Part shown: positions 10,851 to 23,100 of the stretch, in pieces
Position numbering within the stretch: position 1 is the stretch's first letter
Layout: each line of letters opens with the position of its first letter
Assembly (NCBI RefSeq): GCF_000429245.1
Contig: NZ_AUBM01000010.1
Span: 140,258-204,257 of the forward strand
From: Schaalia georgiae DSM 6843
GTDB lineage: Bacteria; Actinomycetota; Actinomycetes; Actinomycetales; Actinomycetaceae
Reading direction: 5' to 3'
DNA: 64,000 bases
Notes under the pieces: generated by a model
Told to the model about the DNA's origin: nothing
Seen by the model: the letters and a program-made list of their open reading frames with translations, nothing else
Database searches by the model: none
Position numbers and translations under genes: made by a program

Positions 10851-12380
10851 TCATGGCACGTCGACGCACGCGTGTTTGGGATCGGACGCGCGCCTGGTGA
10901 CGACTGCTACGGTAGCGATATCCACGCAGTTCCTGCCACTCGCAGCGGGAAGGGTTACGGTCGTGTCCGCCGTGGTGCCGTTCTTGTCACCGCCCGGCCC
11001 CGTGGCCGAGTAGGAGTACTCGACGGTCGCCGACGAGGTGTTCTCCGGCGCGCTCCACGTCCATGTGATCGTCCCGTCGGCGTACTCGCCGACCAGGTCG
11101 GAGACGACCGGGGGCGGCTGGCCGACGGGGTCGGCGGTCTCACTGCCGGTGCTGGGCGTCTCGGTGCCGGGGATGCGGTTGACGCTCCCCTGCTGGGTGA
11201 GGATCGCGGTGATCAGGCCCGCGGTCACCAGCGCGCCGACCAGGAAGAGGATGAGGATGGTCGCGAAGGGCGTGCGCTTGGAGCGCTCTGGCGCCTCCTG
11301 CTTCTTGGCCGACTCGGGGGCGGCCTCGGCCCCGCCGGTGTGCTCGACCTCCCAGGAGTCGGCGACGGGGGCGGCAGGGACCTGGTCGCCGAAGTCGTAC
11401 TTCAGCGCCCGTATCCGGGTGCCCTCGGGGTCGATGCGCACCGCGCCGCGCAGGCGGGTCTTCGCGTCGATGGCGTCGCTGGTCAGGCCGAAGACCGCGT
11501 TCGTCTTCGACTCCTTGACCTCCATCTTGGTCACGGGCAGGCCCATGGCCCTCTGCACGCTCTGGAGGCCCTTGCCGAACGCTTGGGCGGAGGGCGTGCG
11601 CTTGTCCGGGTCCGTGTTCAGCGCTGCGCGCAGGACGTCCTCGAGCTCCGGCGGCGCGTCCGCCCGGCCGAGGGAGCGGATGCGCCCGCGCTGGACGCGC
11701 ATGGCGATGCTGGCGGCGGAGTTGTCGCCGATGGGGTCCTCGAAGGGGCTGCGCCCTGTGACAAGGGTCCATGTGGTGGAGGCCAGCGCCCACACGTCCT
11801 GCTGGGGGGTGGCGGGGTTGGAGGCGTCCTGCTGCTCGGGGGGCGCCCACAGGACGGAGAACCCGTCGAACGCGCCCGCTTCCAGCTCCCCTTTGGGGGA
11901 GGCGACGCCGAAGTCGGCCAGGACGGGCTGGCCGTAGGCGTCGAGCATGATGTTGGAGGGCTTGATGTCGCGGTGGACGTAGCCCTGGCGGTGGAAGACC
12001 TCGACGCCGCCGCAGATCTGGATCATGAAGTCGAGGGCGCGGTCCAGCGCCATGGGCTTGGCGCGCACCTGGGACAGGACGTCGGCGACGGGGCAGTACT
12101 CCATGACCAGGTAGGCCCGCCCATCCGATGTGGTGCCGACCCCGTGCAACTCGACGACGGCGGGGTGCCCCGCCAGCAGGGTCATCGCATCGGCCTCGCG
12201 GTGGAGTTCCTCGGTCCCCCGCGCGTCGCCCAGGGCGCGCACGATCTTGATGGCGACATCGCGCGAGGGCAGCGCCTGGTGGTACAGGTAGACATCGGCG
12301 AAGCCGCCCATGCCCAGGGGGCGCACGAAGCGGAACCCGGGGATGGCGGGGCCCGGCACTGCCATGCCCGCGGTGCTCAT
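10851..12380 (-). CDS. Membrane Ser/Thr protein kinase with extracellular FN3-like domain
   Basis: The 509-residue protein has a kinase domain at about 15-270: glycine loop GMGGFADVY (23-31), Lys45, HRDIKPSN with catalytic Asp138, and ADFG at 155-158. A linker follows, then one TM helix (371-394) and an extracellular domain with an FN3-like strand pattern (DGTITWTWSAPE). There are no PASTA repeats, unlike PknB. The ATG start overlaps the stop of the transglutaminase-like gene by 4 nt (ATGA). Context matches Pkb2 of the bifidobacterial PFNA cluster, where kinase, AAA ATPase and FN3 protein are thought to sense the exterior. Substrates are unknown; the FHA protein is a likely partner. Confidence 0.93.
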   Translation of the reverse strand: MSTAGMAVPGPAIPGFRFVRPLGMGGFADVYLYHQALPSRDVAIKIVRALGDARGTEELHREADAMTLLAGHPAVVELHGVGTTSDGRAYLVMEYCPVADVLSQVRAKPMALDRALDFMIQICGGVEVFHRQGYVHRDIKPSNIMLDAYGQPVLADFGVASPKGELEAGAFDGFSVLWAPPEQQDASNPATPQQDVWALASTTWTLVTGRSPFEDPIGDNSAASIAMRVQRGRIRSLGRADAPPELEDVLRAALNTDPDKRTPSAQAFGKGLQSVQRAMGLPVTKMEVKESKTNAVFGLTSDAIDAKTRLRGAVRIDPEGTRIRALKYDFGDQVPAAPVADSWEVEHTGGAEAAPESAKKQEAPERSKRTPFATILILFLVGALVTAGLITAILTQQGSVNRIPGTETPSTGSETADPVGQPPPVVSDLVGEYADGTITWTWSAPENTSSATVEYSYSATGPGGDKNGTTADTTVTLPAASGRNCVDIATVAVVTRRASDPKHACVDVP

Positions 12381-14974
12381 CCCCGTTCCTTCCTGCGCCG
12401 ACGGGCCTCGGCGGCGTTGCGGCGCACCGAGCGCAGTGAGAGGGCGCGGCGCGCGCGCTGGATCGGGCCCACCGTGCGGCGCACTTGGGCGCGCAGGGAG
12501 GCGAAGTCCTTCCAGGCGGCGTTGACGTGCTCGCGGGTCGCGCCATTGTGCGCGAAGTTCGCGATGTCCGCGCGGCGGGCGATGGCGACGGCGGTGGGCA
12601 CTTCCTGCTCGAAGGGCGTCCACCCGGCGATGACGGCCGCGTTGGGGCCGGAGGGGGCGTCCACCAGGTCGAAGGCGTTGGGCTCGACGATGTCCTGGTC
12701 GCCCGACCACTGCCGTGACAGCGACCATGCCGCTTCCTGGCGCGTCTGTCCGGCCTCGACCCAGATCCCGGCGTCGGCAGCCAGGTCCACGACCTCGTCC
12801 CAGGATCCCAGCAGGGCGGCGGCTGGCTCTGCCCGCCTGCGCCTGCGCCTGCGCAGGGCCTTGTACACGATCACGCCGATCACGGGGCCGACGAGCAGCA
12901 GGAACAGGCCTGTGCCGCCCAGGATGAGGCCCCACGGCAGCGAAGCGCCGTCGGGTTTGTTGGCGTCGGCGTTCTGGTCGCGGACGTTGGGGGGCAGCTC
13001 GACGGGGGGCTTGGGGGGGTCGGGCGGCTGGAGCACTTGCGGGCGCGGGACCGTCTTGGGCTTGGGGACCTGGGTCTGCGGGGTCCTGTCGCGGGGGGGC
13101 GTCGGGTCGAAGACCCCCCACATGCCGTCCTTGAACTCGACCTCCACCCACACGTGCAGGTCGGCTCCGAGCAGTTTCACTGCGCCGCCCCGGTTATGGC
13201 CGTCCTCCCCCTCGGCCGGGTAGGCGCCCATGACGACGCGGGCGTTGATGCCCTTGGAGTGGAGCATGAGGGCCATGAGCGCCGCGTACTGCTCGTCGTC
13301 CCCGATGAGTTCGGGGGCTTTGAGCATGCGCTCGAGGCGGTCGGTGCGCACACCCGGCCTGGATTGGACGCTGTTCTCCTGGAGGTAGAAGCCGGTGTCG
13401 GAGAGGTAGTGCTCGATGGCGCGCGCGGTCGCCAGGGGGCCGTCCGCGTTCTCGGTGGCCTTGGCGGTCAGGGCTTCGAGCCCCTGGGGGAGGTTCTTAT
13501 CCGAGTTGGTGAAGGACGCGGCAGGCAGGTTCTCCAGCTCGCCGTCCGTCGCGGCGTCGACGAAGGACGTTTCGACGGTGTAGGCCATCTGCGGCGAGGG
13601 GCTGGTGGTGAGCGCCGTGTTCGCCCATTGGTCGAAGTGGAGGCCCTCGCGGCGCGCGTCTGCGGCATCGCCGGTGAAGACGATGTTCTCGGGCCGTCCG
13701 AGGACGGGGACCCACGGGCCGCGGAGCTTGTCGGTGGTGACGCTGATGGACGCGGAGGCGGTTCCCAGCCTCCCGGGGATGGCGGTGCCGACGGGGATGT
13801 AGCCCTCTGAGGCGGACTCGCCGGCGACGGACATGCCGAAAGTGGTCCCGTCGTAGACGTCCATCGCCGCGATCCGCACGCGCTGCCCGTCGGGCAGGTC
13901 GGAGACGGTGATGAGGGCGTCGTCCTTGAGGTCGGTGGAGTAGTGGCGGAAGGCGGACAGCGGCGACGGGTACGTGCGCACGTCGAGGGGCGGGTCGACC
14001 AGGTCGCGCCCGACGACGCGCCCGGGCAGGGGCGACAGCGCGATCGTGACCGGAACGGCGACGGCGATGCCCGCGGCGACTATGGTGAGCGCTCCAGCGA
14101 CGCGGCGCCCCGCGTAGACGGTGGAGCGCATCCGCCCGCCCGCTCCCCTTGCCGCGGGCGCGGGGGCCGAGTCGGCGCGGCCCGCCAGGACGTCCTGTCC
14201 GAGGCGGAGGCGCTGGCGCTGGGCGGCCCACGCCCACCAGCCCACGAGGACCGCCCACCACGCGGCGACCGCCCATGCGGGCTGTTCCTGACCGCTGGGA
14301 CCGAAGAAAATGGCGACGAGGCCCATGATCCCCATGGGCATGGTCCCAGCGACCGGTCGTCCGAGGCGGATGGTGATGAGGGAGGAGAGGGTGCCCGCGA
14401 GCAGTCCTGTGATCCACGGCACCACAGCGGGACCGGAGTAGGTGGAGATCGGGGGCGTCAGGGTGAGCAGGTCCTTCCAGCTGCGCCACACGCCCAGGAC
14501 CAGGACTTGGAGGGTCTGTCCGGTGGGCACGAACCCGTTGGCCAGCGTCTGGGGCAGCGCGGCGTAGCCGCCCAGCAGCAGGTAGACCGCCGCCACTGCG
14601 GCGAGCGTGCTGAGCAGGTCCCAGCGCCACCGGCTGGCGGCTGTTCCGATCGCCAGGCCCGCGGCCGCCCCCGCGCCCGCGGCGAGGAGTCCCTGGCCAT
14701 TGCCGAAGACGGGCTCGAAGGCCAGGGTCGGGCCGGCGGCCAGCACCGCAAGGACGAGGACCGACCACCCCGGCAGGGAGGGACTGGGCCGCCGCAGTCT
14801 CTCGGTGAAGCTGCGCAGGCGCGCGCGCGTGGTCCTGGCGTTGCCGTAGCGCCCCGAGGGCACCGCGCTGGCCGCCCAGGCGACGTTCTCGCCGGGGACG
14901 GGGGGCGGGGGGACGTCCTCGTCGGCGACAACGCGGTGCATGCGTTTCCGCGTGTTCTCGATGGATTCGCTCAC
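12377..14974 (-). CDS. Transglutaminase-like membrane protein (TgpA type), catalytic Cys replaced
   Basis: The 865-residue protein has about seven N-terminal TM helices (residues 50-320), an extracytoplasmic transglutaminase-like domain (about 430-640), one C-terminal TM helix (about 690-715) and a cytoplasmic tail. The domain is clear from the core GINARVVMGAYPAEGEDG, HVWVEVEF with the His, and FDPTPP with the Asp. However, the position of the catalytic Cys in the usual G-x-C-E-Q-[FY]-A motif is Asp560 (GDDEQYA, codon GAC). It is therefore probably not a thiol enzyme and may be a structural or binding module. The GTG start overlaps the DUF58 stop by 4 nt. It matches tgm of the PFNA cluster. 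Confidence 0.9.
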   Translation of the reverse strand: MSESIENTRKRMHRVVADEDVPPPPVPGENVAWAASAVPSGRYGNARTTRARLRSFTERLRRPSPSLPGWSVLVLAVLAAGPTLAFEPVFGNGQGLLAAGAGAAAGLAIGTAASRWRWDLLSTLAAVAAVYLLLGGYAALPQTLANGFVPTGQTLQVLVLGVWRSWKDLLTLTPPISTYSGPAVVPWITGLLAGTLSSLITIRLGRPVAGTMPMGIMGLVAIFFGPSGQEQPAWAVAAWWAVLVGWWAWAAQRQRLRLGQDVLAGRADSAPAPAARGAGGRMRSTVYAGRRVAGALTIVAAGIAVAVPVTIALSPLPGRVVGRDLVDPPLDVRTYPSPLSAFRHYSTDLKDDALITVSDLPDGQRVRIAAMDVYDGTTFGMSVAGESASEGYIPVGTAIPGRLGTASASISVTTDKLRGPWVPVLGRPENIVFTGDAADARREGLHFDQWANTALTTSPSPQMAYTVETSFVDAATDGELENLPAASFTNSDKNLPQGLEALTAKATENADGPLATARAIEHYLSDTGFYLQENSVQSRPGVRTDRLERMLKAPELIGDDEQYAALMALMLHSKGINARVVMGAYPAEGEDGHNRGGAVKLLGADLHVWVEVEFKDGMWGVFDPTPPRDRTPQTQVPKPKTVPRPQVLQPPDPPKPPVELPPNVRDQNADANKPDGASLPWGLILGGTGLFLLLVGPVIGVIVYKALRRRRRRRAEPAAALLGSWDEVVDLAADAGIWVEAGQTRQEAAWSLSRQWSGDQDIVEPNAFDLVDAPSGPNAAVIAGWTPFEQEVPTAVAIARRADIANFAHNGATREHVNAAWKDFASLRAQVRRTVGPIQRARRALSLRSVRRNAAEARRRRKERG

Positions 14975-16146
14975 GTCAAGCCTCCGGCGATGATCAGCCT
15001 GGGCAGGTCCTTGAGAGTGGGGCAGTCGAGCAGGATGCCGCCGCCCACGGCGCTCCTGCCCCGGGCGGCGGAGGGGTCGATCCGGACGATCGAGGCGGGG
15101 ACGTCCACAGGCGTCAGGCGGGACAGGCGCGCGGCCTGTTCGTCAGTGGTGGAGGCGGGCACGACGACGGTGACCGCGGAGGCGCCGGGGCGGTCGTCGA
15201 TGACTTCGCGCACGCGGCGCAGGAAGTCCCCCCTGGGCGCGGTTCCCAGCTCGGCGAGGGCGTCGAGCATCCGCATGGCCGAGGTGGTGGGGACCCACTC
15301 GGAGGCGGTCGCCAGGGACACCGTCCGGGATTCGCGCAGGTTGGCCAGCCCCAGGGACGCGACAGCGGAGACCGCTGTCTCGAAGGGGTCCTGCTCCCAG
15401 GAGCCCTCCGTGTTGTCGAGGATGACGAGGTGGTGGGAACGGTGGGTCTCCTCGTACTGGCGGACGATGAGTTTGCCCAGGCGCGCGCTGGACGCCCAGT
15501 GGACGGAGCGCTGGTCGTCGCCGGGCTCGTAGTCCCGCAGCGCGTGGAAGGACACGTCGGAACTGGACAGTTTCGCGGTGACGACCCCTTCGATATCGAC
15601 TTGGAAGCCGGTGGCGTCGAAGGGGACGCGCACGGTCCGGGGGTGGACGTGCAGAACGACCGGCTCCCCCCATTCCCGGACGCGGCGGACGAGGCCGAGG
15701 GGGTCGGTGCGCACGGAGCGCGCGGGGCCCACCTCGATGACGCCCCGCCGTTTGGAGCCGACCAGGAAGATGTCTTCCCATTTGCCCCGGGCGCGCAGCG
15801 GGGGGACCACGAACTCCCCCAGGCCGGTGCCGATGGGGAGTTCGATGATGCCGGTGCGCGCGGAGCGGGCGCTTCCGTTGATGACGGTGAGCTGGCCGAC
15901 GGTGCTCTGACCGGCGACGATGTGCTTGTTGGTGATGTCGATGGCGACGATGTGCGGGGGGCGCCACGCTACGCGCACTGCGGCGATGACGATGACGATC
16001 AGGCTGGCAGCTGTGATGGTGGCCGCCTCGGACCACTGGAGGGTGAGGCCGACCACGACGGACAGGGCGACCAGGGTGAGCAGCGCCCAGCCGGTGGGCG
16101 TCACGATGGACAGCCCCCGGCCGAGTGCGCGGACGACTCCCCTCAC
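14971..16146 (-). CDS. DUF58 membrane-anchored protein
   Basis: The 391-residue protein has two adjacent TM helices at about 18-60, then a beta-rich domain and the DUF58 signature [18 protein letters not shown] at about 205-222. This is followed by a von Willebrand-like fold ([11 protein letters not shown]). DUF58 proteins pair with MoxR ATPases and transglutaminase-like membrane proteins in many bacteria, as here, and are thought to be clients or adaptors of the ATPase. GTG start 6 nt after the MoxR stop; 4-nt overlap with the next gene. Confidence 0.92.
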   Translation of the reverse strand: MRGVVRALGRGLSIVTPTGWALLTLVALSVVVGLTLQWSEAATITAASLIVIVIAAVRVAWRPPHIVAIDITNKHIVAGQSTVGQLTVINGSARSARTGIIELPIGTGLGEFVVPPLRARGKWEDIFLVGSKRRGVIEVGPARSVRTDPLGLVRRVREWGEPVVLHVHPRTVRVPFDATGFQVDIEGVVTAKLSSSDVSFHALRDYEPGDDQRSVHWASSARLGKLIVRQYEETHRSHHLVILDNTEGSWEQDPFETAVSAVASLGLANLRESRTVSLATASEWVPTTSAMRMLDALAELGTAPRGDFLRRVREVIDDRPGASAVTVVVPASTTDEQAARLSRLTPVDVPASIVRIDPSAARGRSAVGGGILLDCPTLKDLPRLIIAGGLT

Positions 16147-16152
16147 CGGCTC

Positions 16153-17118
<966 letters not shown>

Positions 17119-17151
17119 TCATATCCTTCCTCGAGGAATAATTACCAACAA

Positions 17152-17180
17152 AGTATAGGTGCTGTGGAGCCCTCAGTCAT
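17152..17180 (-). promoter_or_regulatory. Candidate sigma-70-type promoter for the moxR-fha run
   Basis: On the minus strand ATGACT (17175-17180, -35 like) is separated by exactly 17 nt from TATACT (17152-17157, -10). Transcription would start near 17145, about 27 nt before the moxR ATG. The -35 overlaps the last codons of the giant Ig/FN3 gene. The downstream cluster could therefore be expressed independently of that gene. Confidence 0.5.
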
Positions 17181-20100
17181 CCTCCACCCAGCAACTGGTC
17201 ACATGCCGGTCCATGCCCGCGAAAGCGCCCGCTGAGGTCGCCGAAGTGGGCAGGCCCGTCACCGTCCAGTTCCCCTTGGCGTCGAGCCGCACCTTGCGGC
17301 GCTTGTGCTTGAGGTCCTGGTAGGTGTACACGTAGCACGTGAGCGTCGCGTTCTGGGAGAACTGGTTCGCCCTGGTCGCGGAGATCCTGAACGTCCCGCA
17401 CTCCGTGCCCCAGCAGTCCGCCCGTCCTTCCCAGGTCTCGTCGATGTACTGGGGGTCCTCCTCAGTCCACACTTCCTCCTCGACGGTGCGCTCCGCACCC
17501 GAGGAGTTCGTCAGCGTGACGACGACTGTGTACTTGTTCAGCGGGGCGAGGCCGGAGAAGACGGCCGAGGTGGGGGGCGGCGAGCCGTACTGGGGCGCAG
17601 CGCCCCCCTCCTTGATCGAAGCGTGCGCCTTGACGATGTCGGCGCCTCCGGGGATGTTCCACGACGCTTTGATGCTCGTCCCATCGGCCTCGACCTCGAC
17701 CTTGAACTTCGGCACCTTGTCGGCCTTGGGAGTCCCTGTGGCCGTTGTGGCGGGAGAGACGACCTTGGTCGCGTCGATTGCGGTGGCGGTCTGGCAGAAG
17801 AACAGGGTGACCGGCGCGTTGGAGGCGCCCACCGCAATGACATCCCGGTCCGCCACCTCGTCGCCGTACGCGCACGCGGCTTCGGAACGCCCGTAGCGCA
17901 GGGTGAGCTGCCTCTCCTCATACCCGTTGCCGGGGACCTTGGCCAGGCCCACGACTTGCAGTTCACCGGCGTTGCCGGTGGGCTTGAGGACGGGCGTCGT
18001 CGGGGGCAGCGGGTTCTTGACCAGGGTGGACACGCTGATCGACGCCGCACTCGAGTACCCGTCCGCATTGACCACGGTGACCGTGATGGTGGCAGAGCTG
18101 CCAGAGGGCACCGACACCTCCTTCTGCGTCGCCCCGGCGCTGACCGGGTACAACTGGGAATCGACGGACACTGTGCCCTTCGCCCAACCGGAGGAGTGGT
18201 GGGCTCCCAACTTCCAGGTCACGTTGAAGCGGGTTGCGCCGTTGCCGGCTGCCCCTACCACCATCGCTTTCAGGTCATGGGGCGCGTCTGGGGGACCGGA
18301 GGGGGTGGCCGTCCCAGTGGTCGGCGTGGAGCGCCTGCCGTCCCTGTCGATCGCGATGACTGAGACCGTGTAGGACACACCAGCGGTCAGTCCGCTCTTG
18401 GTGTAGGAGAGCTGGGAGGCGGGGACCACCTGCGTGCCGCCGTTGGGGCCCGTCAAGGTCACCTCGTAGTTCGCGATGCCGCTGCCCTGCCGTTCGGGGG
18501 CCTGCCACCTCGCGGTGAGGCTCCCGCTGCGCGCGTCCAGCTGGAGGCCTGTCACGCTGGACAGATCGGACCCGAAGTTGAGCGGCTTCGACGGGGCCGA
18601 AGGATCCGAGTCGCCCTTGTTGGTCCTCACGACGACCGTGAAGGAGTGGATCCCCGGATCGAGCGGGGAGACGAGGCAGGGCATTTCCGGCCCGCAGTCG
18701 TAGACCGTCCTCGTGTTCACGTCGGTCGCCCGGTAGCCCAGGACGACGGCCCCGTACAAGTTGCCGTTCGTGATGTAGAGGCCGGCGGCCCCGACCCCCT
18801 GGGCGCCGCCCCGGTTCTCCGCACGGACACTGACGGGCGGAGAGGGCTTGGACCGGTTGACCTTGACGGTAATGGTGTTCGCGACCGTGCGGCTGGCGTC
18901 CCCGGGCGAGTCCGTGATGCTGTACTGGTAGGTGAACTCGGCCTGGTCCGGATCGGGCGTGATGGTGACGGAAGTCCCGCTCCATGTCACGGAGGCCCTG
19001 CTCCCAGCGGCGATTCCGGGACCGGGGTTGACCACCTGGACGGGGCCGATGGCGCCGATGACGTTCGCGGACGCCACGTCCACGGTGACCGACTCGCCGG
19101 CCTCAACAGTGCGGGTGATGGCACTGACCTGCATCTTCGGCTTCGTCGTGGAGACGACCTCGACGGGGACGGACGCTTGGACGGGGCCGGAGCCGTCATC
19201 GACGCTCACCACGATCGAGCCCGCCGAACCGGTTGCCGTCCCCGCGGGGGCGGACACCGTCAGCACGGTCCCGGAAACGGAGGCGGAGACGCTGTCCGGC
19301 TTCGAGACAAGGGCGTATGTGAAGTCCCGGGGGTTGGCGCCGTCGGGGTCGGTGACCGCGAGCGCCAGGTTCTGCGTGACGGGTTCCTCCCCCGCACCGA
19401 CCCGGACTGGCGTGGGCGTCAGCGTGGGCTGCTGGTTCGACGAGGGGCGGACGATGAAGGTCAGGGACAGCCTCGAACTCAGCGCCCCCGAGTCGCCGGA
19501 GGGCCCGTCGGAGACGTCGAGGGAGACCGTGGCGCTGCCCGAGAAGCCCTCGCGCGCATGGACGTCCACCGAGCCCTCCCCGTTGGCCGCAGCCTGGTCG
19601 ATGCCGTTGGAGGAGGCGATGGCCCCGCCCTCCAACAGGCGAGCCGAGCGCCCGGGGCGCACAGTGGTGTAGTCCGCCAGGGCCAGGGTCCGGCTCTCGC
19701 CCGCCTTGATCTCGATGGGCATGCTGTCGGATCTGACCGTCGGCGGCGTGGAGTCCAGTCCGGGGACCGAGACGACCGCGGAGTTGGACAGGGAGTCGGA
19801 GTCCGTCACCGTGTAGACGACCAGTCGCCTGCTCGCCTGCGGGGTGATGAGCAGATCCTGGCCCTCGACGACGACGCCCGGGTCGGAGGTGGTGACCACC
19901 AGATCGGACACGCTGCCGTCGGGGTCCTCATCGTTCTCAGTGACCCGCACGCGCGCGGCCGAGCCGTCGGAGGGCAATTTGTCGAAGGAGAGGGCGTCGT
20001 CGCGGGCGATGGGCGCTTTCAGGGGCGCGTTCGCGGAGACGTAGGCGGTCAGCTGCCCGCGGGAGCTGCCGCCGCGCCCGTCGGAAACAACGTAGGACAC

Positions 20101-23100
20101 CAGGTAGGTGCCCTCGGCCTCGGGCGTCGTGATCGTCACGAAGTCGCCGGAGGCGGTGGGCGCCAGCCTGGGGTCGGACGCCGTCAGGCCGTCCGCGTCC
20201 AGGCTGAGGGGGTCCCCGTCGGGATCCACGTCGTTGGCCAGGACGTTGACGGACACCTGGCGGCCGGGGCGCACCAGGACGGTGTCGGGCACGGCAGCGG
20301 GGTTCTGGTTGAGGGAGGCGGGGGGCGCGATGCCGACGCGGACCCGCGCGGTGCCGCGCGCGCCCCGGCGGTCCTCGACCACGTAGGTGAAGACGTCGGT
20401 GCCCGAGGTGCCCTGGGCGGGCGTGTACTCCAACCAGGAGTCGTGCACCACCGCCGTGCCCTTGGTGGGCTGCTGATCGGTGCCGACCAGCCACACGGAG
20501 TCGCCGTCGGGGTCGACCCCGGCCAACGGCACGGGGATGCGCGTCGTCTGGTTGCTGGCCGCCCACGCCGTGAGGGCCTTGGGCCTGGGCGGGTTGTTGG
20601 CCTCGGAGTCGGGGACCACTTCGAAGGTGACCGTCGAGGCGGCGGTGTTCCCGGAGGAGTCGATGACCGAGTAGACGACGGACAGCGTGCCCGGGGTGTT
20701 GCCCGCCTCGATGCGGACCTCGTTCCCGGTGACGAAGGGGGTGCCGACCGAGGGGTTCGCCTCGTAGTTCAGGGTGGGCTCCACGGAGAGGCTGAGCCCC
20801 CCGGGCGAGCGGTCGTTGTCGAGGACTGAGGCGGTGCCGACGTCGCCGACGCGCACCTTGACGTTGTCAGGCTGTAGGACGGGCGGCAGGGAGGAGTTCG
20901 TCTCGGAGCCGGGGATGACGAGCACCCGGGCCGTGGCCGAACCGTAGCCGTTGGAGACCGTGTAGGTGAAGGACACGGACTCGTCGATCCCCGCCGGCGC
21001 GCTGACGCGCAGCAGGTGGCGGTCCAGCAGAGCCACTTCGAGCCCGGAGTTGACAGGGACATCGACGGACTGGACCACTAGGACGCCGCCGGAGGGGTCG
21101 GTGTCGTTGCCCAGTGGCGCCACCAGCACCGATCCGCCCGCGGGCAGGACCGCCAGGTCGTCCTCGGCGATGGGGCCGGAGGACTCGTCCGCGGGGATGA
21201 CGTCGACGCGGATGATGCCGATCTTCTGATCGACGCCGTCGGTGACCGTGTAGCTGAACTGGTAGGTTCCGTGGGCGGTCGCCGTGAAGTCGATGGTCCC
21301 GACCTCCAGGTCGGGCAGGGCGGTGACCGAGGAGGGGGCAGAGATCCCGGCGAGCCGCAGGGGGTCGCCGTTGGGGTCCGTGTCGTTGGCCAGCGGGTCC
21401 AGGGTGAGGGTCTCGCCCTCGCGCGCCACGTAGAAGTCGGCGTTGGCCGACGGGGGCTGGTTGCCGGGCTCCTGCACGTCGACCTTGAGTGTCCCCGTGG
21501 CCTGGGCGCGCCCGTCGGAGACGGTGAGGCCCACGGTCTTCTGGCCCGCCCCCGCGCCGAGTTCGCGGATCTGCAGGGTCCCGTCCTCAGCGAATTGGAC
21601 GGAGAGGCCCTCGGGGGCCTGGGCGTCCTGGAGGAAGAACTGGTCGCCGTCGGGGTCGCGCCAGTCGCCCAGGACGTTGTACTGGATCTGCGCGCCCTGC
21701 CCGATCTTGACAGTGGGGACGACTCTCTGCGTGGGCGCGGCGTTCTCGCTCCACGGGTGGACGGAGACGCGGACGGTGGCGGAGTCGGTGTCCTGCCCGT
21801 CGGACGCCTCGTAGGTGAAACTGGTCGACCCCGTCTGCGAGTCGGCGACGTCGGTGATCTGGAGGGCGCGCCCTCCCCGCGAGGAGACGACCGTCCCGAA
21901 GCCGGGGGTCGAGGTCGCGCGCGCGGTGAGCACGTCGCCGTCCGAGTCGGAGTCGTTGTCCAGGACGGTCAGCAGGGTGGAGCGCCCGGGACGGACGCCG
22001 AACTCGTCGTCCTCGGCGTCGGGCGGGGTGTTCTGCTCCTTGCGCTCGGGGTCGGCGACTTCGTCGATGAGGTCGGTGGTCTCCTCCTCCTCCTCGGACT
22101 CGGCGAGCTGCTGCTCCACTTCGTCCCAGTTGTCGACGATGACCATGTTCTCGTCGGGCAGCCACACGGATCCGAGGGCCACGTCGTTGAGGACGATGGC
22201 GGAGCGGTTGGTGCGGAAGACGACTTCGCGCGCGGATTTGAGGGTGTCGACGACGTCGTTGGTGTCCTTGCTGGGATCGGCGCACGAGCGCAGGTAGGCG
22301 CCGCTGCCGGACCAGGCGCCGTAGGCGCAGCCCATGTGCCACACGGGAGCGGCGGGGCTCCCGCTGGCGCCCGTGTCGATGACGGAGGGCTCCCCGCCTT
22401 TGAGGGGCACTCCGACGAGGCCCGTGGGAGTGGCCAGGTAGACGGAGTCCGCATCGGCGCCGGGCTGTTGGAGCACAGCGCCGGGCGCTATGCCGTAGTC
22501 GGTGAGCCTGTACGCCTGACCATTCGGCAAGTACAGAATATTGCCCGTGGTATCGAATGCGACTGGACGATTGCCGACTGCTGTCATCGCCAGCGTCGCT
22601 GCGGGGTCGATCCCCTTGATCCGGGACTTACTAACCGACTGGACGGTTCCTTTTGGTGCGACAGTGACCAGAGTGCCGTCCGAGGCACTGAGGGAGAACG
22701 CGGTGCCATCGACGGCGACCGTCGAGGCGCCAGCGCCCTCGCCACTATCGAGCGCGGCCCCGTCCCCCAGGTCCGCAGCGGTCGGGCCCTTCGCACTGGT
22801 CACCCAGAACGTCCCCTCGGCGGGATTGTAGACACCGAGGGTGTCCCCGCCCTGCGTGGCGACCGCCCCCGAGGGGAGCGGGGTCGCGGAGCCGAGCGCC
22901 ACGGCGGTGACGTTGATCGGGGCGATCGTCGAGGTCGCCTGGTCCGTCATGGTGACCGTCTCACCGGCCTGCCCGATGTCGAAGTTCGCGGAGTCCGTCC
23001 GCAGGGCGCCGTCGAGGATGCGCGCGTCGTAGTTGAGATGGCCGACCATCTGTTTGGATTTGTCGATGACCCAGATGCCGCCGTCGTCCACGTCGACGTG

